Origin: VGCC01 sp044375955
GTDB taxonomy: Bacteria > Actinomycetota > Actinomycetes > S36-B12
Reading direction: 5' to 3'
Assembly (NCBI GenBank): GCA_044375955.1
Contig: JBILLS010000001.1
Location: 124,001-188,000 of the forward strand
Length of the DNA stretch: 64,000 nucleotides
The notes below the pieces were generated by a model. It searched no databases and was not told the DNA's origin. It saw only the letters and a list, made by a program, of their open reading frames with translations. Both the position numbers and the translations under genes were made by a program. Positions 1 through 7,555 of the stretch are shown here, piece by piece. How positions within the stretch are numbered: position 1 is the stretch's first letter; every line of letters begins with the position of its first letter.

Positions 1-649
1 GTCTTCCGAGTAATTGCCGTTCTTCCATCACTTTTCGCGCCTGCTCCGGCTGTGGGTTGTCAGCCAAGATTCCGTCGATCCAGCCAGTGAGTACCGTTCC
101 TGGACAAACAGCGTTGACACGTATTCCATCCTTTGCATGATCGACTGCCATGGCTCGAGTAAGCGACACAACAGCACCCTTGGAAGCGCAATAGGCCGCG
201 CGTGATTCAAGGCCGACGAGCGCGGCCACCGAGGCGATGTTGACGATTGATCCACCACCGCGACTGATCATGTGAGGGACCAGCAGCCGAGAAGTCTCGA
301 ATATGGCGTGGATGTTTACGTCAAAGATTCGATGCCACTGTTCTCGGGTAGTCGCTACCACATTTGCGGCCACTGCTGTACCTGCATTATTCACGAGAAC
401 ATCGATCGAAGTCCTGCCGAGCACCTCCGTTAGAGCTGCCTCAAGATTTGCGGCCTCAGCGACGTCCGCGGTAATTCCCTCGACCGCTACCCCCTCATCG
501 TTGAGCGATGAGACAACCGTGGACAAGGTCTGGTCATCCCTATCGACGAGGACAAGATTCATCTTTTCCGAGGCAAGAGCGAAAGCGATCGAGCGCCCGA
601 TACCGCTCGCCGCACCGGTCACGAGTGCTGTTTTCTCCACGGCAGCCAC
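1..649 (-). CDS. SDR-family NAD(P)-dependent oxidoreductase, 3' end cut by window edge
   Basis: A short-chain dehydrogenase/reductase that should interconvert an alcohol and a ketone with NAD(P). About 216 codons are visible and the C-terminus lies outside the window. The N-terminus reads MAAVEKTALVTGAASGIG, giving the TGxxxGxG cofactor motif. NNAG follows near residue 90, and the catalytic pair appears as YCASK near residue 155, after a serine in GGSIVNIAS. I chose the GTG at 649, two nucleotides after the stop of the upstream gene; a GTG at 640 is equally possible. It is the last visible gene of the sugar-transport/dehydrogenase operon, so it probably oxidises an intermediate of the imported substrate. 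The substrate cannot be read from the sequence. Confidence 0.9.
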   Translation of the reverse strand, partial: MAAVEKTALVTGAASGIGRSIAFALASEKMNLVLVDRDDQTLSTVVSSLNDEGVAVEGITADVAEAANLEAALTEVLGRTSIDVLVNNAGTAVAANVVATTREQWHRIFDVNIHAIFETSRLLVPHMISRGGGSIVNIASVAALVGLESRAAYCASKGAVVSLTRAMAVDHAKDGIRVNAVCPGTVLTGWIDGILADNPQPEQARKVMEERQLLGR

Positions 650-651
650 CC

Positions 652-1020
652 CTACTTCTGGGGAAGCCCAGAGACGTCAAAGTAGGCCCGCACTTCCTTG
701 AAGCGGTCCCCTTCGAGCTTTATGACATTCACTCCTGATATCGGGTAGCGGACACCCTTCTCGTCGATCAGGACCGCAGACCACTCGACTACCGCGGTAT
801 CACCATCCCCGTAGTCCCCCACCACCTCGACCTCGAGACCTGGAAACTGCGCGGCCGATTCCTCGTAGTACCTCCGAACTTCATGGTGACCCACAAGGTC
901 CCATCCTGGGGCAACGAAACGGGCATCGGGTTGGTAATGACGGAGCACTCCGTCTATGTCTCTCGCGCACTCACTTCTCCAGTACGACTCGGCGACTTCT
1001 CTTTGTCTTGACACGTTCAT
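652..1020 (-). CDS. NTF2-like / SnoaL-like small protein
   Basis: A 122-residue protein starting MNVSRQREVAESYW, with the alternation typical of the cone-shaped NTF2-like fold: an N-terminal helix, DIDGVLRHYQPDARFVAPG, then HHEVRRYYEESAAQFPG and a C-terminal pair of strands ending in a conserved FDVSG. Family members are small-molecule isomerases, cyclases or ligand binders, so the fold does not give a reaction. An in-frame start 24 codons upstream would run through the terminator-like hairpin at 1059-1090, so the later ATG is preferred. It sits between the binding-protein gene and the SDR gene and is probably a pathway accessory enzyme. Confidence 0.75.
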   Translation of the reverse strand: MNVSRQREVAESYWRSECARDIDGVLRHYQPDARFVAPGWDLVGHHEVRRYYEESAAQFPGLEVEVVGDYGDGDTAVVEWSAVLIDEKGVRYPISGVNVIKLEGDRFKEVRAYFDVSGLPQK

Positions 1021-1058
1021 GCACCTCACAGTGGGTCGCGGAAATTGGAAATGGGAAT

Positions 1059-1090
1059 GGTGGGCGGAGGACACACATCCTCCGCCCACC
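1059..1090 (-). terminator. Perfect 13-bp hairpin after the binding-protein gene
   Basis: The arms at 1059-1071 and 1078-1090 are perfectly complementary around a CACACA loop. The hairpin begins about 6 nt beyond the stop of the substrate-binding protein gene, reading leftward. It is followed on the minus strand by an ATTCCCATTTCC tract rather than a clean T-run, so it may be a partial terminator that separates the highly expressed binding protein from the downstream NTF2-like and SDR genes, or a 3' stabiliser. Confidence 0.7.
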
Positions 1091-1096
1091 ACGCGG

Positions 1097-2167
1097 CTAG
1101 AAAGCGCCGCCCGTTTCCTTTTGCTTGGTTATGTACTCGGCGATGTTGGTCTCATCGACCACATAGAGATCCGTGTACAACGGATCCGCAGGTGGAGTGC
1201 AGGTGTTGAGATAGTCGACCATCGCCTGGACGCCGGTCTGGCCGAATCCCCACCATGAGTAGCCGACGAGCTCATTCGCATAGCCCTGATCGACGGCATT
1301 GAGCGCACCCTCCAGTGAATCGAGAGAATTCACGTATCCACCGTCAGCCACGAACTGCTTGAGGTTCGGCATTGAGGCGAGGTCAGCGAAGAACGGCCAC
1401 ATGCCGACAAAGAAGTACCCCTTGAGATCCGGCGTGGCATTGATCTTCGTTTCAACGATCTCGACTGCCTTCTGGACATCATCGAAATTCGGGTCCACCG
1501 AAACAATCTCCAGTTTCGAATTACTGGCAATACCCTCCTTGAAACCAGCAAGTCGTTGCTCGAGATTGAGGGCACCCGGTGTGCCCGTGAGAACGGCCAC
1601 CTGACCACCATCCGGCATCGCCTTCGCCATCAATTCGCCCGCCAACTTGCCTGCTGCGGTCTGGTCAATACCAATATTCGTCAGCCGCTTGGATGCCGGT
1701 GCGTCTGCATCCCAGGTCATGACCGGAATTCCCGCCTCGACAGCCCGGTCAATGCTCGGATCCAGCGCGGACGCGTCGTTCGCGCTGAGAATGATCCCAT
1801 CGACACCTTTTGTCACGAGATCGTCGATGATCTGGCTCTGGGCAGCTGCATCCGTAGTCGCCGGACCTACCCATTCCACGGTGACGTTGCCAAGTTCGGC
1901 AGCCTTGTCCTCTGCACCCTGGCGAGTGATCTCGAATACAGGGTTGTTCAAGGCCTTCGGAACGAAAGCGATAGTGTAAGCATCCTTCGGGGTCGGGCAA
2001 TTTGCATTGGCTTCGGCAGCGGGGCTTTGCGCCGCGGCCGTCTCCTCTGCAGTTTGGGCGTCTGAGGTTTCTGCGCTGTCAGTTGAGCCTCCACACGCGG
2101 CCAAGACCATGGCCCCGACAGCCAGCATCGTTACCGCGATGCTGGTCTGTCCCTTGATTCTCTTCAT
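1097..2167 (-). CDS. Sugar ABC transporter substrate-binding lipoprotein (RbsB-like)
   Basis: A 356-residue extracytoplasmic binding protein of the type I periplasmic-binding (LacI/RbsB) fold. The start MKRIKGQ was chosen because a GGAG ribosome-binding site lies 9 nt upstream; ATGs at 2173 and 2182 are also in frame. A signal peptide of about 24 residues ends in the lipobox LAAC (Cys25), followed by a low-complexity acidic/Ala linker. The body has the two-lobe pattern, with YTIAFVPKALNNPVFEI near the start and VDGIILSANDASALDPSIDRA in the first lobe. It delivers the sugar or polyol to the permease encoded next. The ligand is unknown; the neighbouring dehydrogenases suggest a polyol or sugar acid. 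Confidence 0.93.
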   Translation of the reverse strand: MKRIKGQTSIAVTMLAVGAMVLAACGGSTDSAETSDAQTAEETAAAQSPAAEANANCPTPKDAYTIAFVPKALNNPVFEITRQGAEDKAAELGNVTVEWVGPATTDAAAQSQIIDDLVTKGVDGIILSANDASALDPSIDRAVEAGIPVMTWDADAPASKRLTNIGIDQTAAGKLAGELMAKAMPDGGQVAVLTGTPGALNLEQRLAGFKEGIASNSKLEIVSVDPNFDDVQKAVEIVETKINATPDLKGYFFVGMWPFFADLASMPNLKQFVADGGYVNSLDSLEGALNAVDQGYANELVGYSWWGFGQTGVQAMVDYLNTCTPPADPLYTDLYVVDETNIAEYITKQKETGGAF

Positions 2168-2193
2168 GTGCATCTTCTCCATTCCTTAGTTGA

Positions 2194-2212
2194 CCTGCTG
2201 TCCACCAGCAGG
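2194..2212 (-). other. Intercistronic hairpin between permease and binding-protein genes
   Basis: A 7-bp perfect stem (CCTGCTG with CAGCAGG) with a 5-nt loop lies between the permease stop and the binding-protein start. Such stem-loops often set segmental mRNA stability in ABC-import operons so that the binding protein is made in excess. That role is inferred. Confidence 0.45.
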
Positions 2213-2223
2213 ACATTCGTGGG

Positions 2224-3219
2224 TTACTGGGTGCGACTTCGCCGTCGGAAGAGGTCAAACATCGCAGCGACCAATATGACGGCACCGATAAATGTCTGTT
2301 GCCAGTAGGTGGGAACAGACAGGAGCACCAGTGCGTTATTCACCAGTGAGATGAGCAATGCACCCAGGAGAACTCCGAGTGCGGTTCCTTTGCCGCCCGC
2401 AAGCGAGGCACCACCGATGACCACCGCCGCGATAACGGTCAGTTCCATTCCAACACCTGCGTTCGGAACGGCAGAGCCGAGGCGCGCGGTGACCATGACA
2501 CCGGCTAGACCCGCGAAGAGGCCACTGAAAATGAACGCGAGCAGAATTCGACGCTTCACCGGGACTCCGGAAAGTCCAGCAGCCACACGATTAGATCCCA
2601 CCGCATACATGTCCCGTCCCAGTGCGGTCTTCGCCAAGACGATCCAGACGATGACGGCGAGGAACACCGCGATCCAGATGGGTATGGGTACCCCGAGAAC
2701 CGGTGCAGTGCCGAGTTCAAGAAACCCTTCGGGCAGTCCTGACACCGCTTGACCCTGTTTGTATCCCAGTGTGATACCTCGGACCATTTGCAGAGTCGCT
2801 AACGTGACGATGAAACTCGTGATTCCAATGTAGGCAACAACGACACCATTGAACGCTCCGACGGCCAGACCAATGAGTAGCCCGACGACGAATGCCCAAA
2901 TCGGATTACCCCCCTCTGCCATGATCGAGGCGGTCACGATTCCGGCAAGTCCCATCGTTGAGCCCACCGACAGATCGATCCCGCCGACGATCACCACAAA
3001 CAGTTGGCCGAGAGCAGCCATCGCAACGAAGGCCCAGTACAGACCGACAGAAGACAAATTCTTTCCGGTAAGGAATGCATCCGATGAAAGGCTAAGTACC
3101 ACCATTGCCACTGCGATCGCGGCAAGAAGCCTGAGATCGCTGAACTTGCCGAGATAGGCTGAGATCGAACGTCCGGTGCCACCCCAGGAACTCGTCTCAA
3201 TCGACGAACTGCTGCTCAT
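2224..3219 (-). CDS. Sugar ABC transporter permease (RbsC-like)
   Basis: A 331-residue integral membrane protein of the BPD_transp_2 family. After a Ser-rich cytoplasmic start it has about eight to ten hydrophobic segments. The motif VVIVGGIDLSVGSTMGLAG is the hallmark of ribose/xylose-type permeases, and VIAAVVIGGASLAGGKG is the conserved cytoplasmic ATPase-contact region near residue 265. Its start overlaps the ATPase stop by 4 nt, so the two are translationally coupled. It forms the channel for the solute captured by the adjacent lipoprotein. Confidence 0.94.
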   Translation of the reverse strand: MSSSSSIETSSWGGTGRSISAYLGKFSDLRLLAAIAVAMVVLSLSSDAFLTGKNLSSVGLYWAFVAMAALGQLFVVIVGGIDLSVGSTMGLAGIVTASIMAEGGNPIWAFVVGLLIGLAVGAFNGVVVAYIGITSFIVTLATLQMVRGITLGYKQGQAVSGLPEGFLELGTAPVLGVPIPIWIAVFLAVIVWIVLAKTALGRDMYAVGSNRVAAGLSGVPVKRRILLAFIFSGLFAGLAGVMVTARLGSAVPNAGVGMELTVIAAVVIGGASLAGGKGTALGVLLGALLISLVNNALVLLSVPTYWQQTFIGAVILVAAMFDLFRRRSRTQ

Positions 3220-4727
3220 GCTGCCTGACCTCCTCTGATCTGGCTTTTCGGTGTCGCCAAGCGCATGACTTCGTCGGGCGAGATTCCGTGACTGCCGTCA
3301 AGTTGACCTTGGATGCGGCCCTCGGCAAAGACATAGACGCGGTGGGAAAGCGCGAGAACCTCTTCCAACTCACTCGAGATGAGAATCGTCGCTGTTCCAC
3401 CCCTGGCCAGCTCAATGATCAGTTTGTGGATTTCGTCTTTAGCTCGCACATCGACTCCGCGAGTCGGCTCGTCCAAAATGAGAACCCGTGGCCGTGCCTC
3501 GATTGCACGGGCAAGAATTGATTTCTGTTGATTGCCGCCGCTCAACGTCTCAATGGGTTGAAGAAGACTCTGCAATCGAATATCGAACAATGATTTGGAC
3601 TCATCAGACGCCCGACGCAGTTCTTTCGAGCTGAGAAGACCCCACTTGATGAACTGTGAGAGGTTTCCAACATGCAGGTTCTCGTGAACGGATAGGCCGG
3701 GAACTATGCCTTGGTGCTTTCTGTCCTCTGGTACGAGTGCAATTCCCGCCTTGCGGATGGCACTCATTGACCGACCCGAAACTCTTTGACCGTCGAGAAC
3801 GACTTCCCCGCTCGTCAATGGATCCGCACCGATGATGGCAAGAGCTGCTTCACTTCGCCCAGATCCCACGAGTCCTGCGAGGCCGATGATCTCGCCATCG
3901 TGAACCGTCATTGAGATGTCATGGACATTTCGTGTCGATACATCGCGCACTTGAAGGACCAGCGATTCTCCGGGCGCAGGTAGTTCCGTTCGATAGAGTC
4001 CAACCGGACGATCCACCATGAGGTGGATTAGTTCGTCCTCCTCAACTTCCCCATCAAATGAGCCAACGATCCGCCCATCCCGCATCACGGTTATCTCGTC
4101 CGAGATGCGTAATACCTCATTGAGACGGTGTGAGATAAAGGCAATTCCACGATCGCCTCTCCTTAGGGCTTCTATTTGACTGAGAATCACCTCACTCGCG
4201 TCACCTGACAGCGCTGCAGTGGGCTCATCGAAGATGATGAACCGCGCATTGAGTGCCAATGCTTTGGCAATTTCGACTAGGTACCCCTGAGCGACAGAGA
4301 GCTCGGCTACCGGGGAGGCAGGGTTGATATCCAGATCTACTGAGGCCAGTGCCTCGCTGACGAATTGTTTCCCGGCACGGCTTCCACGGATCCTCCATGG
4401 GGCTCCTCGGGGACGAGCGAGCATGATGTTGTCGGCGACGGACAACCCGGACACGAGGGCAAGCTCCTGATGGACCATGACGATCCCGAGATCGGTTGCA
4501 TTCCGTGGGTTTGACAGCGTCACCTCCTCTCCATTGAGGACGAGGCGCCCCGTGCTAGGGGAGGTGACACCGGCCAATATGCGCATCAAGGTGCTCTTGC
4601 CTGCGCCGTTTTCCCCCACGATCGAATGAACCCTGCCGCCAGTCAAGGCCAAGGTCGCATCACTGAGGACTCGCACTCCGTCGTACGACTTGGAGACGTT
4701 CACCGCTCCAAATGTCGGGTGAGTCAT
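3216..4727 (-). CDS. Sugar ABC transporter ATP-binding protein, two ABC domains (RbsA/MglA-like)
   Basis: A 503-residue tandem ABC ATPase. Domain 1 has Walker A GENGAGKST (residues 38-46), a degenerate signature LSVAQGYLVEIAKAL and Walker B FIIFDEPTAAL. Domain 2 has the degenerate Walker A GLVGSGRSEA typical of this family, an intact signature LSGGNQQK and Walker B LILDEPTRGVDV. The length and the asymmetry of the two sites match RbsA/MglA/XylG. The gene overlaps its neighbours by 4 nt on both sides (IclR regulator upstream, permease downstream), so the three are coupled. It energises uptake at the inner face of the membrane. Confidence 0.95.
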   Translation of the reverse strand: MTHPTFGAVNVSKSYDGVRVLSDATLALTGGRVHSIVGENGAGKSTLMRILAGVTSPSTGRLVLNGEEVTLSNPRNATDLGIVMVHQELALVSGLSVADNIMLARPRGAPWRIRGSRAGKQFVSEALASVDLDINPASPVAELSVAQGYLVEIAKALALNARFIIFDEPTAALSGDASEVILSQIEALRRGDRGIAFISHRLNEVLRISDEITVMRDGRIVGSFDGEVEEDELIHLMVDRPVGLYRTELPAPGESLVLQVRDVSTRNVHDISMTVHDGEIIGLAGLVGSGRSEAALAIIGADPLTSGEVVLDGQRVSGRSMSAIRKAGIALVPEDRKHQGIVPGLSVHENLHVGNLSQFIKWGLLSSKELRRASDESKSLFDIRLQSLLQPIETLSGGNQQKSILARAIEARPRVLILDEPTRGVDVRAKDEIHKLIIELARGGTATILISSELEEVLALSHRVYVFAEGRIQGQLDGSHGISPDEVMRLATPKSQIRGGQAA

Positions 4728-5479
4728 GAGACCCCCCGGAATCCGAGCCTTGTAGAAATCGTCGCAGCTGCACGAGTAACGGCTTCGAGGTAGTCGCCGT
4801 CCAGTTTGCGCAAGGGGTCCGCATCAATGACTGAGACAGATAGCGCAGCAACTAGTCGCCCGTCACGGTCAAAGAGAGGCGCAGCGAAGCACGTTACTCC
4901 GACGGTTGATTCTCCCCGATCAACGCAGTAGCCAGATTTCGCAGACTCTCGTACGACGGCAATCAGATCTTCCCGTGTTGCAAGCGTGTTTCCTGTGAGT
5001 CGAGGTAGCGCTTCCGTGGGATAAAGAGCGCGGATCTCATCATCTGTCAAACCCTGCATCAAGATCTTGCCGAGTGCCGTCGCATGAGCAGGGAGACGTT
5101 TGCCGACCGCGCTGACTAATCTGACCGGGCGCTCATTCTCTTCCTTGAGCACGTAGATCACATCGTCGCCGTCGAGGATGCCGACGTGAGCAATCTGCTT
5201 GACCTCCGCGACTAAATTGCGCAAGGTCTCAGCTGCTGCACCCTCGATGGTCATGTTGTTTGACCATGTCGCGCCCACTTCAAATGCGCGAAGGCCAATC
5301 GAATACGCACCCCCCTGGCCTAGGGATAGGAATCCATGGTCGACGAGGACGCCAAGGAGTCCGTGAAGACTCGAGCGAGGCAAGACCAACTGGTCTCGGA
5401 TCTCCTTCATGGAGACCGGCTGTTCCTTCGCGACGAAGGCCAGGATCTCCAGGACCCTATCGGCGGACTTGATTGTCAT
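4724..5479 (-). CDS. IclR-family transcriptional regulator
   Basis: A 251-residue regulator with an N-terminal winged helix (residues 1-60, MTIKSADRVLEILAFVAKEQ ... RSSLHGLLGVLVDHGFL) and an IclR effector-binding domain (about 75-245, including LPAHATALGKILMQGLTDDEI and a conserved Cys in GVTCFAAPLFD). IclR proteins bind pathway metabolites and usually control the adjacent catabolic operon as repressor or activator. Here the gene lies inside the operon, overlapping the 2-hydroxyacid dehydrogenase and the ABC ATPase by 4 nt each, so autoregulation is likely. A candidate operator is the tandem repeat at 7483-7518. Confidence 0.93.
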   Translation of the reverse strand: MTIKSADRVLEILAFVAKEQPVSMKEIRDQLVLPRSSLHGLLGVLVDHGFLSLGQGGAYSIGLRAFEVGATWSNNMTIEGAAAETLRNLVAEVKQIAHVGILDGDDVIYVLKEENERPVRLVSAVGKRLPAHATALGKILMQGLTDDEIRALYPTEALPRLTGNTLATREDLIAVVRESAKSGYCVDRGESTVGVTCFAAPLFDRDGRLVAALSVSVIDADPLRKLDGDYLEAVTRAAATISTRLGFRGVS

Positions 5480-6408
5480 TCGACTTTCTCCAATTCAGCG
5501 ACGAGCACCTCGGCTGCTCTCCGGCGGAGCTTGATCAGAGACGCGGGGCTGTAGTAGGCCACATGAGGCGTTGCGACGACCCGAGGGTGGAGGGCCAGCT
5601 TTGACGCATTCCCGCTCTCCTGAACGAAAACATCAAGGCCGGCAGCTGCGATAGCCCCTGAATCCAGGGCGGTCACGAGGGCTTCTTCGTCAATAAGTGA
5701 TCCTCGCGAAACGTTCAAGAGAATGGCGCCCGGCTTTACGCGAGCGAACTCTCGCACACTCAAAAGAGAAGCGGAGCCGGGCTGCGCTGGAACGTGGAGT
5801 GAGATCACATCCGAGTTCAAGACTTCCTCGAAACTCACTGACTCGACACCGTGCTCATCCAGGACCGTGGAGTTGACATTCGGATCGTGGGCGCACACTC
5901 TGCAGCCAAATGCCTGCAAGCGGCGAGCGACAGCTCGAGCAATCTGACCAAATCCGATCAGCCCAATGGTTTTCCCACCTAAGGGCTCAAGTGCGGGGAA
6001 ATCATGAGGCGGCGGCCAGGCACCCTTCTTGATTGCCGAATCACATTCTCGGATGCTGCGAGTCAGCGCGAGCAATAGTGCTAGGCAATGGTCCGCAACC
6101 TCATCGATGCAGTAATCATTGATTCCACGTACAGCGACCTGGGCACGTTCAGCGGCATCTAGATCAATCGTGTCCAAGCCGACGCCGTAACGGACTACTG
6201 CCTTCAGAGACGGCGACTCAGAAATTACAAGCTCAGATATCGGCGCGTATTGCACAAGAAGCCCGGCGCTGCCCTGCGCTGCATCGATGATCTCCTGTTC
6301 ATTGTGGAGTTGTCGGATGTCGAGCGAGTATCCAAATTCACCAACGACACCGCGCTCTATGGAGCCATCGCCGAAGTCACAGTCTGTTATAAGAATCTTC
6401 TTAGTCAT
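5476..6408 (-). CDS. D-2-hydroxyacid dehydrogenase (SerA/CtBP-like)
   Basis: A 310-residue NAD-dependent D-isomer-specific 2-hydroxyacid dehydrogenase. The start MTKKILITDCDFGDGS at 6408 is preferred over one 14 codons earlier because it leaves only an 8-nt overlap with the upstream dehydrogenase gene. The Rossmann motif GLIGFGQIARAVARRL lies near residue 150. The catalytic Arg is in NVSRGSLIDEEAL, the Glu in the GLDVFVQES segment, and the His in ATPHVAYYS. The PHxAYYS form is typical of the C-terminal-binding-protein-like subgroup. It probably reduces or oxidises a 2-oxo/2-hydroxy acid formed from the imported sugar. The substrate is unknown. Confidence 0.92.
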   Translation of the reverse strand: MTKKILITDCDFGDGSIERGVVGEFGYSLDIRQLHNEQEIIDAAQGSAGLLVQYAPISELVISESPSLKAVVRYGVGLDTIDLDAAERAQVAVRGINDYCIDEVADHCLALLLALTRSIRECDSAIKKGAWPPPHDFPALEPLGGKTIGLIGFGQIARAVARRLQAFGCRVCAHDPNVNSTVLDEHGVESVSFEEVLNSDVISLHVPAQPGSASLLSVREFARVKPGAILLNVSRGSLIDEEALVTALDSGAIAAAGLDVFVQESGNASKLALHPRVVATPHVAYYSPASLIKLRRRAAEVLVAELEKVE

Positions 6409-7441
6409 GCGCGACTCCGTTTGGCATGACGATGACCTTGCCCACGTCATTCGGATTCAGGCACGCCATACGAAAAGCTTCGGCAGTTCTCTCGAGGGGA
6501 TACTGATGGGATATCAGCAGGCTCGGCCTGACGCGACCCTCCGCTAGAAGGGTTAGTGCTTTGGGCCACACGCCCGGGCTTCCCAGAGAACCGATGACCG
6601 TTTGGTCACCCACCACCAACGCATCAGTGTTGATGGGTACGGTCGGGAGTCCACACAGACCTACCAGCACGGCACGGCCACCATTGGACAGGTGGCCAAG
6701 CGCGTCTTGAACCCCGCTCGCCGTGCCCGACGCTTCAAGGATCCGATCGAATCGGTGCTCACCGGGTTCGACTGGTGTTGCTCCGAGGTCACGCCCACGA
6801 TTGCGGCGAGACTCCGAAGGCTCTAGGAGAAACGGCCTGGCCCGACCCTCGGCGCGGAGAATCATGACTGCCAATAGACCGATAACGCCCGCTCCGACGA
6901 TCAGAACCGACTCCCGGTTGCCCACCTCGAGTCGTTCCACTGCACGCAGAGCCACCGCTAAAGGCTCTGTCAGGGCGGCGTCTTGAAGGTTCACACCTTT
7001 AGGAACTATGTGAGTGGCCTTCGCAGGAAAGATCATGCGCTCAGTCAGGGCCCCGTCAAGCTTCATGACGCCCGTCTCGAATCTCGCTGTGCACTGGTGA
7101 TAGTTCGAGTCCCAGCAGCGCGGACACCGGCCGCATCCGATACTGCACTCCCCCACCACGACGTCACCAGGCGCTAATCCCGTCACCCCTGGTCCTACTT
7201 CGAGGATTCGTCCGACCCACTCGTGGCCCGGAACTAGAGGCAGCTTGGTAAGGCCTTGCCTGAGGTACACCATTGAGCCTTGAAGCAACTCTTGGTCAGT
7301 CGCACAAACCCCAACAATGAGTGGCTCGATGGCGACTTGGTTCTGAGGAGGGGCAAATGGCGAACGTTCAACAACCTCGAGGACGTCTGCCCCTCGGATC
7401 TCAACGGCCCTCAACCGTTCACATCCCTGAACACAATTCAT
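6401..7441 (-). CDS. Zinc-dependent medium-chain alcohol/polyol dehydrogenase
   Basis: A 346-residue MDR-family enzyme, first gene of the operon. Catalytic zinc ligands are visible as Cys in GVCATDQEL and His-Glu in VPGHEWVG. The structural zinc site is the four-Cys cluster CSIGCGRCPRCWDSNYHQC near residues 95-113. The coenzyme fold has VLIVGAGVIGLLAVM. It resembles threonine/sorbitol-type dehydrogenases and likely performs the first oxidation of the imported polyol or sugar. A well-formed promoter lies just upstream (-10 TAGGCT ending 10 nt before the ATG), making the message nearly leaderless. Confidence 0.93.
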   Translation of the reverse strand: MNCVQGCERLRAVEIRGADVLEVVERSPFAPPQNQVAIEPLIVGVCATDQELLQGSMVYLRQGLTKLPLVPGHEWVGRILEVGPGVTGLAPGDVVVGECSIGCGRCPRCWDSNYHQCTARFETGVMKLDGALTERMIFPAKATHIVPKGVNLQDAALTEPLAVALRAVERLEVGNRESVLIVGAGVIGLLAVMILRAEGRARPFLLEPSESRRNRGRDLGATPVEPGEHRFDRILEASGTASGVQDALGHLSNGGRAVLVGLCGLPTVPINTDALVVGDQTVIGSLGSPGVWPKALTLLAEGRVRPSLLISHQYPLERTAEAFRMACLNPNDVGKVIVMPNGVAHD

Positions 7442-7451
7442 ACATGTAGAC

Positions 7452-7479
7452 AGCCTATGGGCAAGGCTGGGGAAATCAA
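7452..7479 (-). promoter_or_regulatory. Candidate promoter of the catabolic operon
   Basis: On the minus strand TTGATT (7474-7479) and TAGGCT (7452-7457) are separated by 16 nt. The -10 ends 10 nt before the ATG of the alcohol dehydrogenase gene, predicting a leader of only a few nucleotides. The tandem repeat at 7483-7518 ends 3 nt upstream of the -35. Confidence 0.6.
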
Positions 7480-7482
7480 GGC

Positions 7483-7518
7483 GCGTTTCCGAATCGTTAC
7501 GCGCTTCCGCATCGTTGC
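7483..7518. repeat. Tandem 18-bp repeat, candidate IclR operator
   Basis: Two head-to-tail 18-bp units, GCGTTTCCGAATCGTTAC (7483-7500) and GCGCTTCCGCATCGTTGC (7501-7518), match at 15 of 18 positions. They lie directly upstream of the -35 of the operon promoter, the usual place for an activator or a repressor that contacts polymerase. Assignment to the operon's own IclR protein is inference. Confidence 0.5.
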
Positions 7519-7555
7519 CTCGAGCGCACCCGTGGCAGCGCGGGCATAAGCCCTG

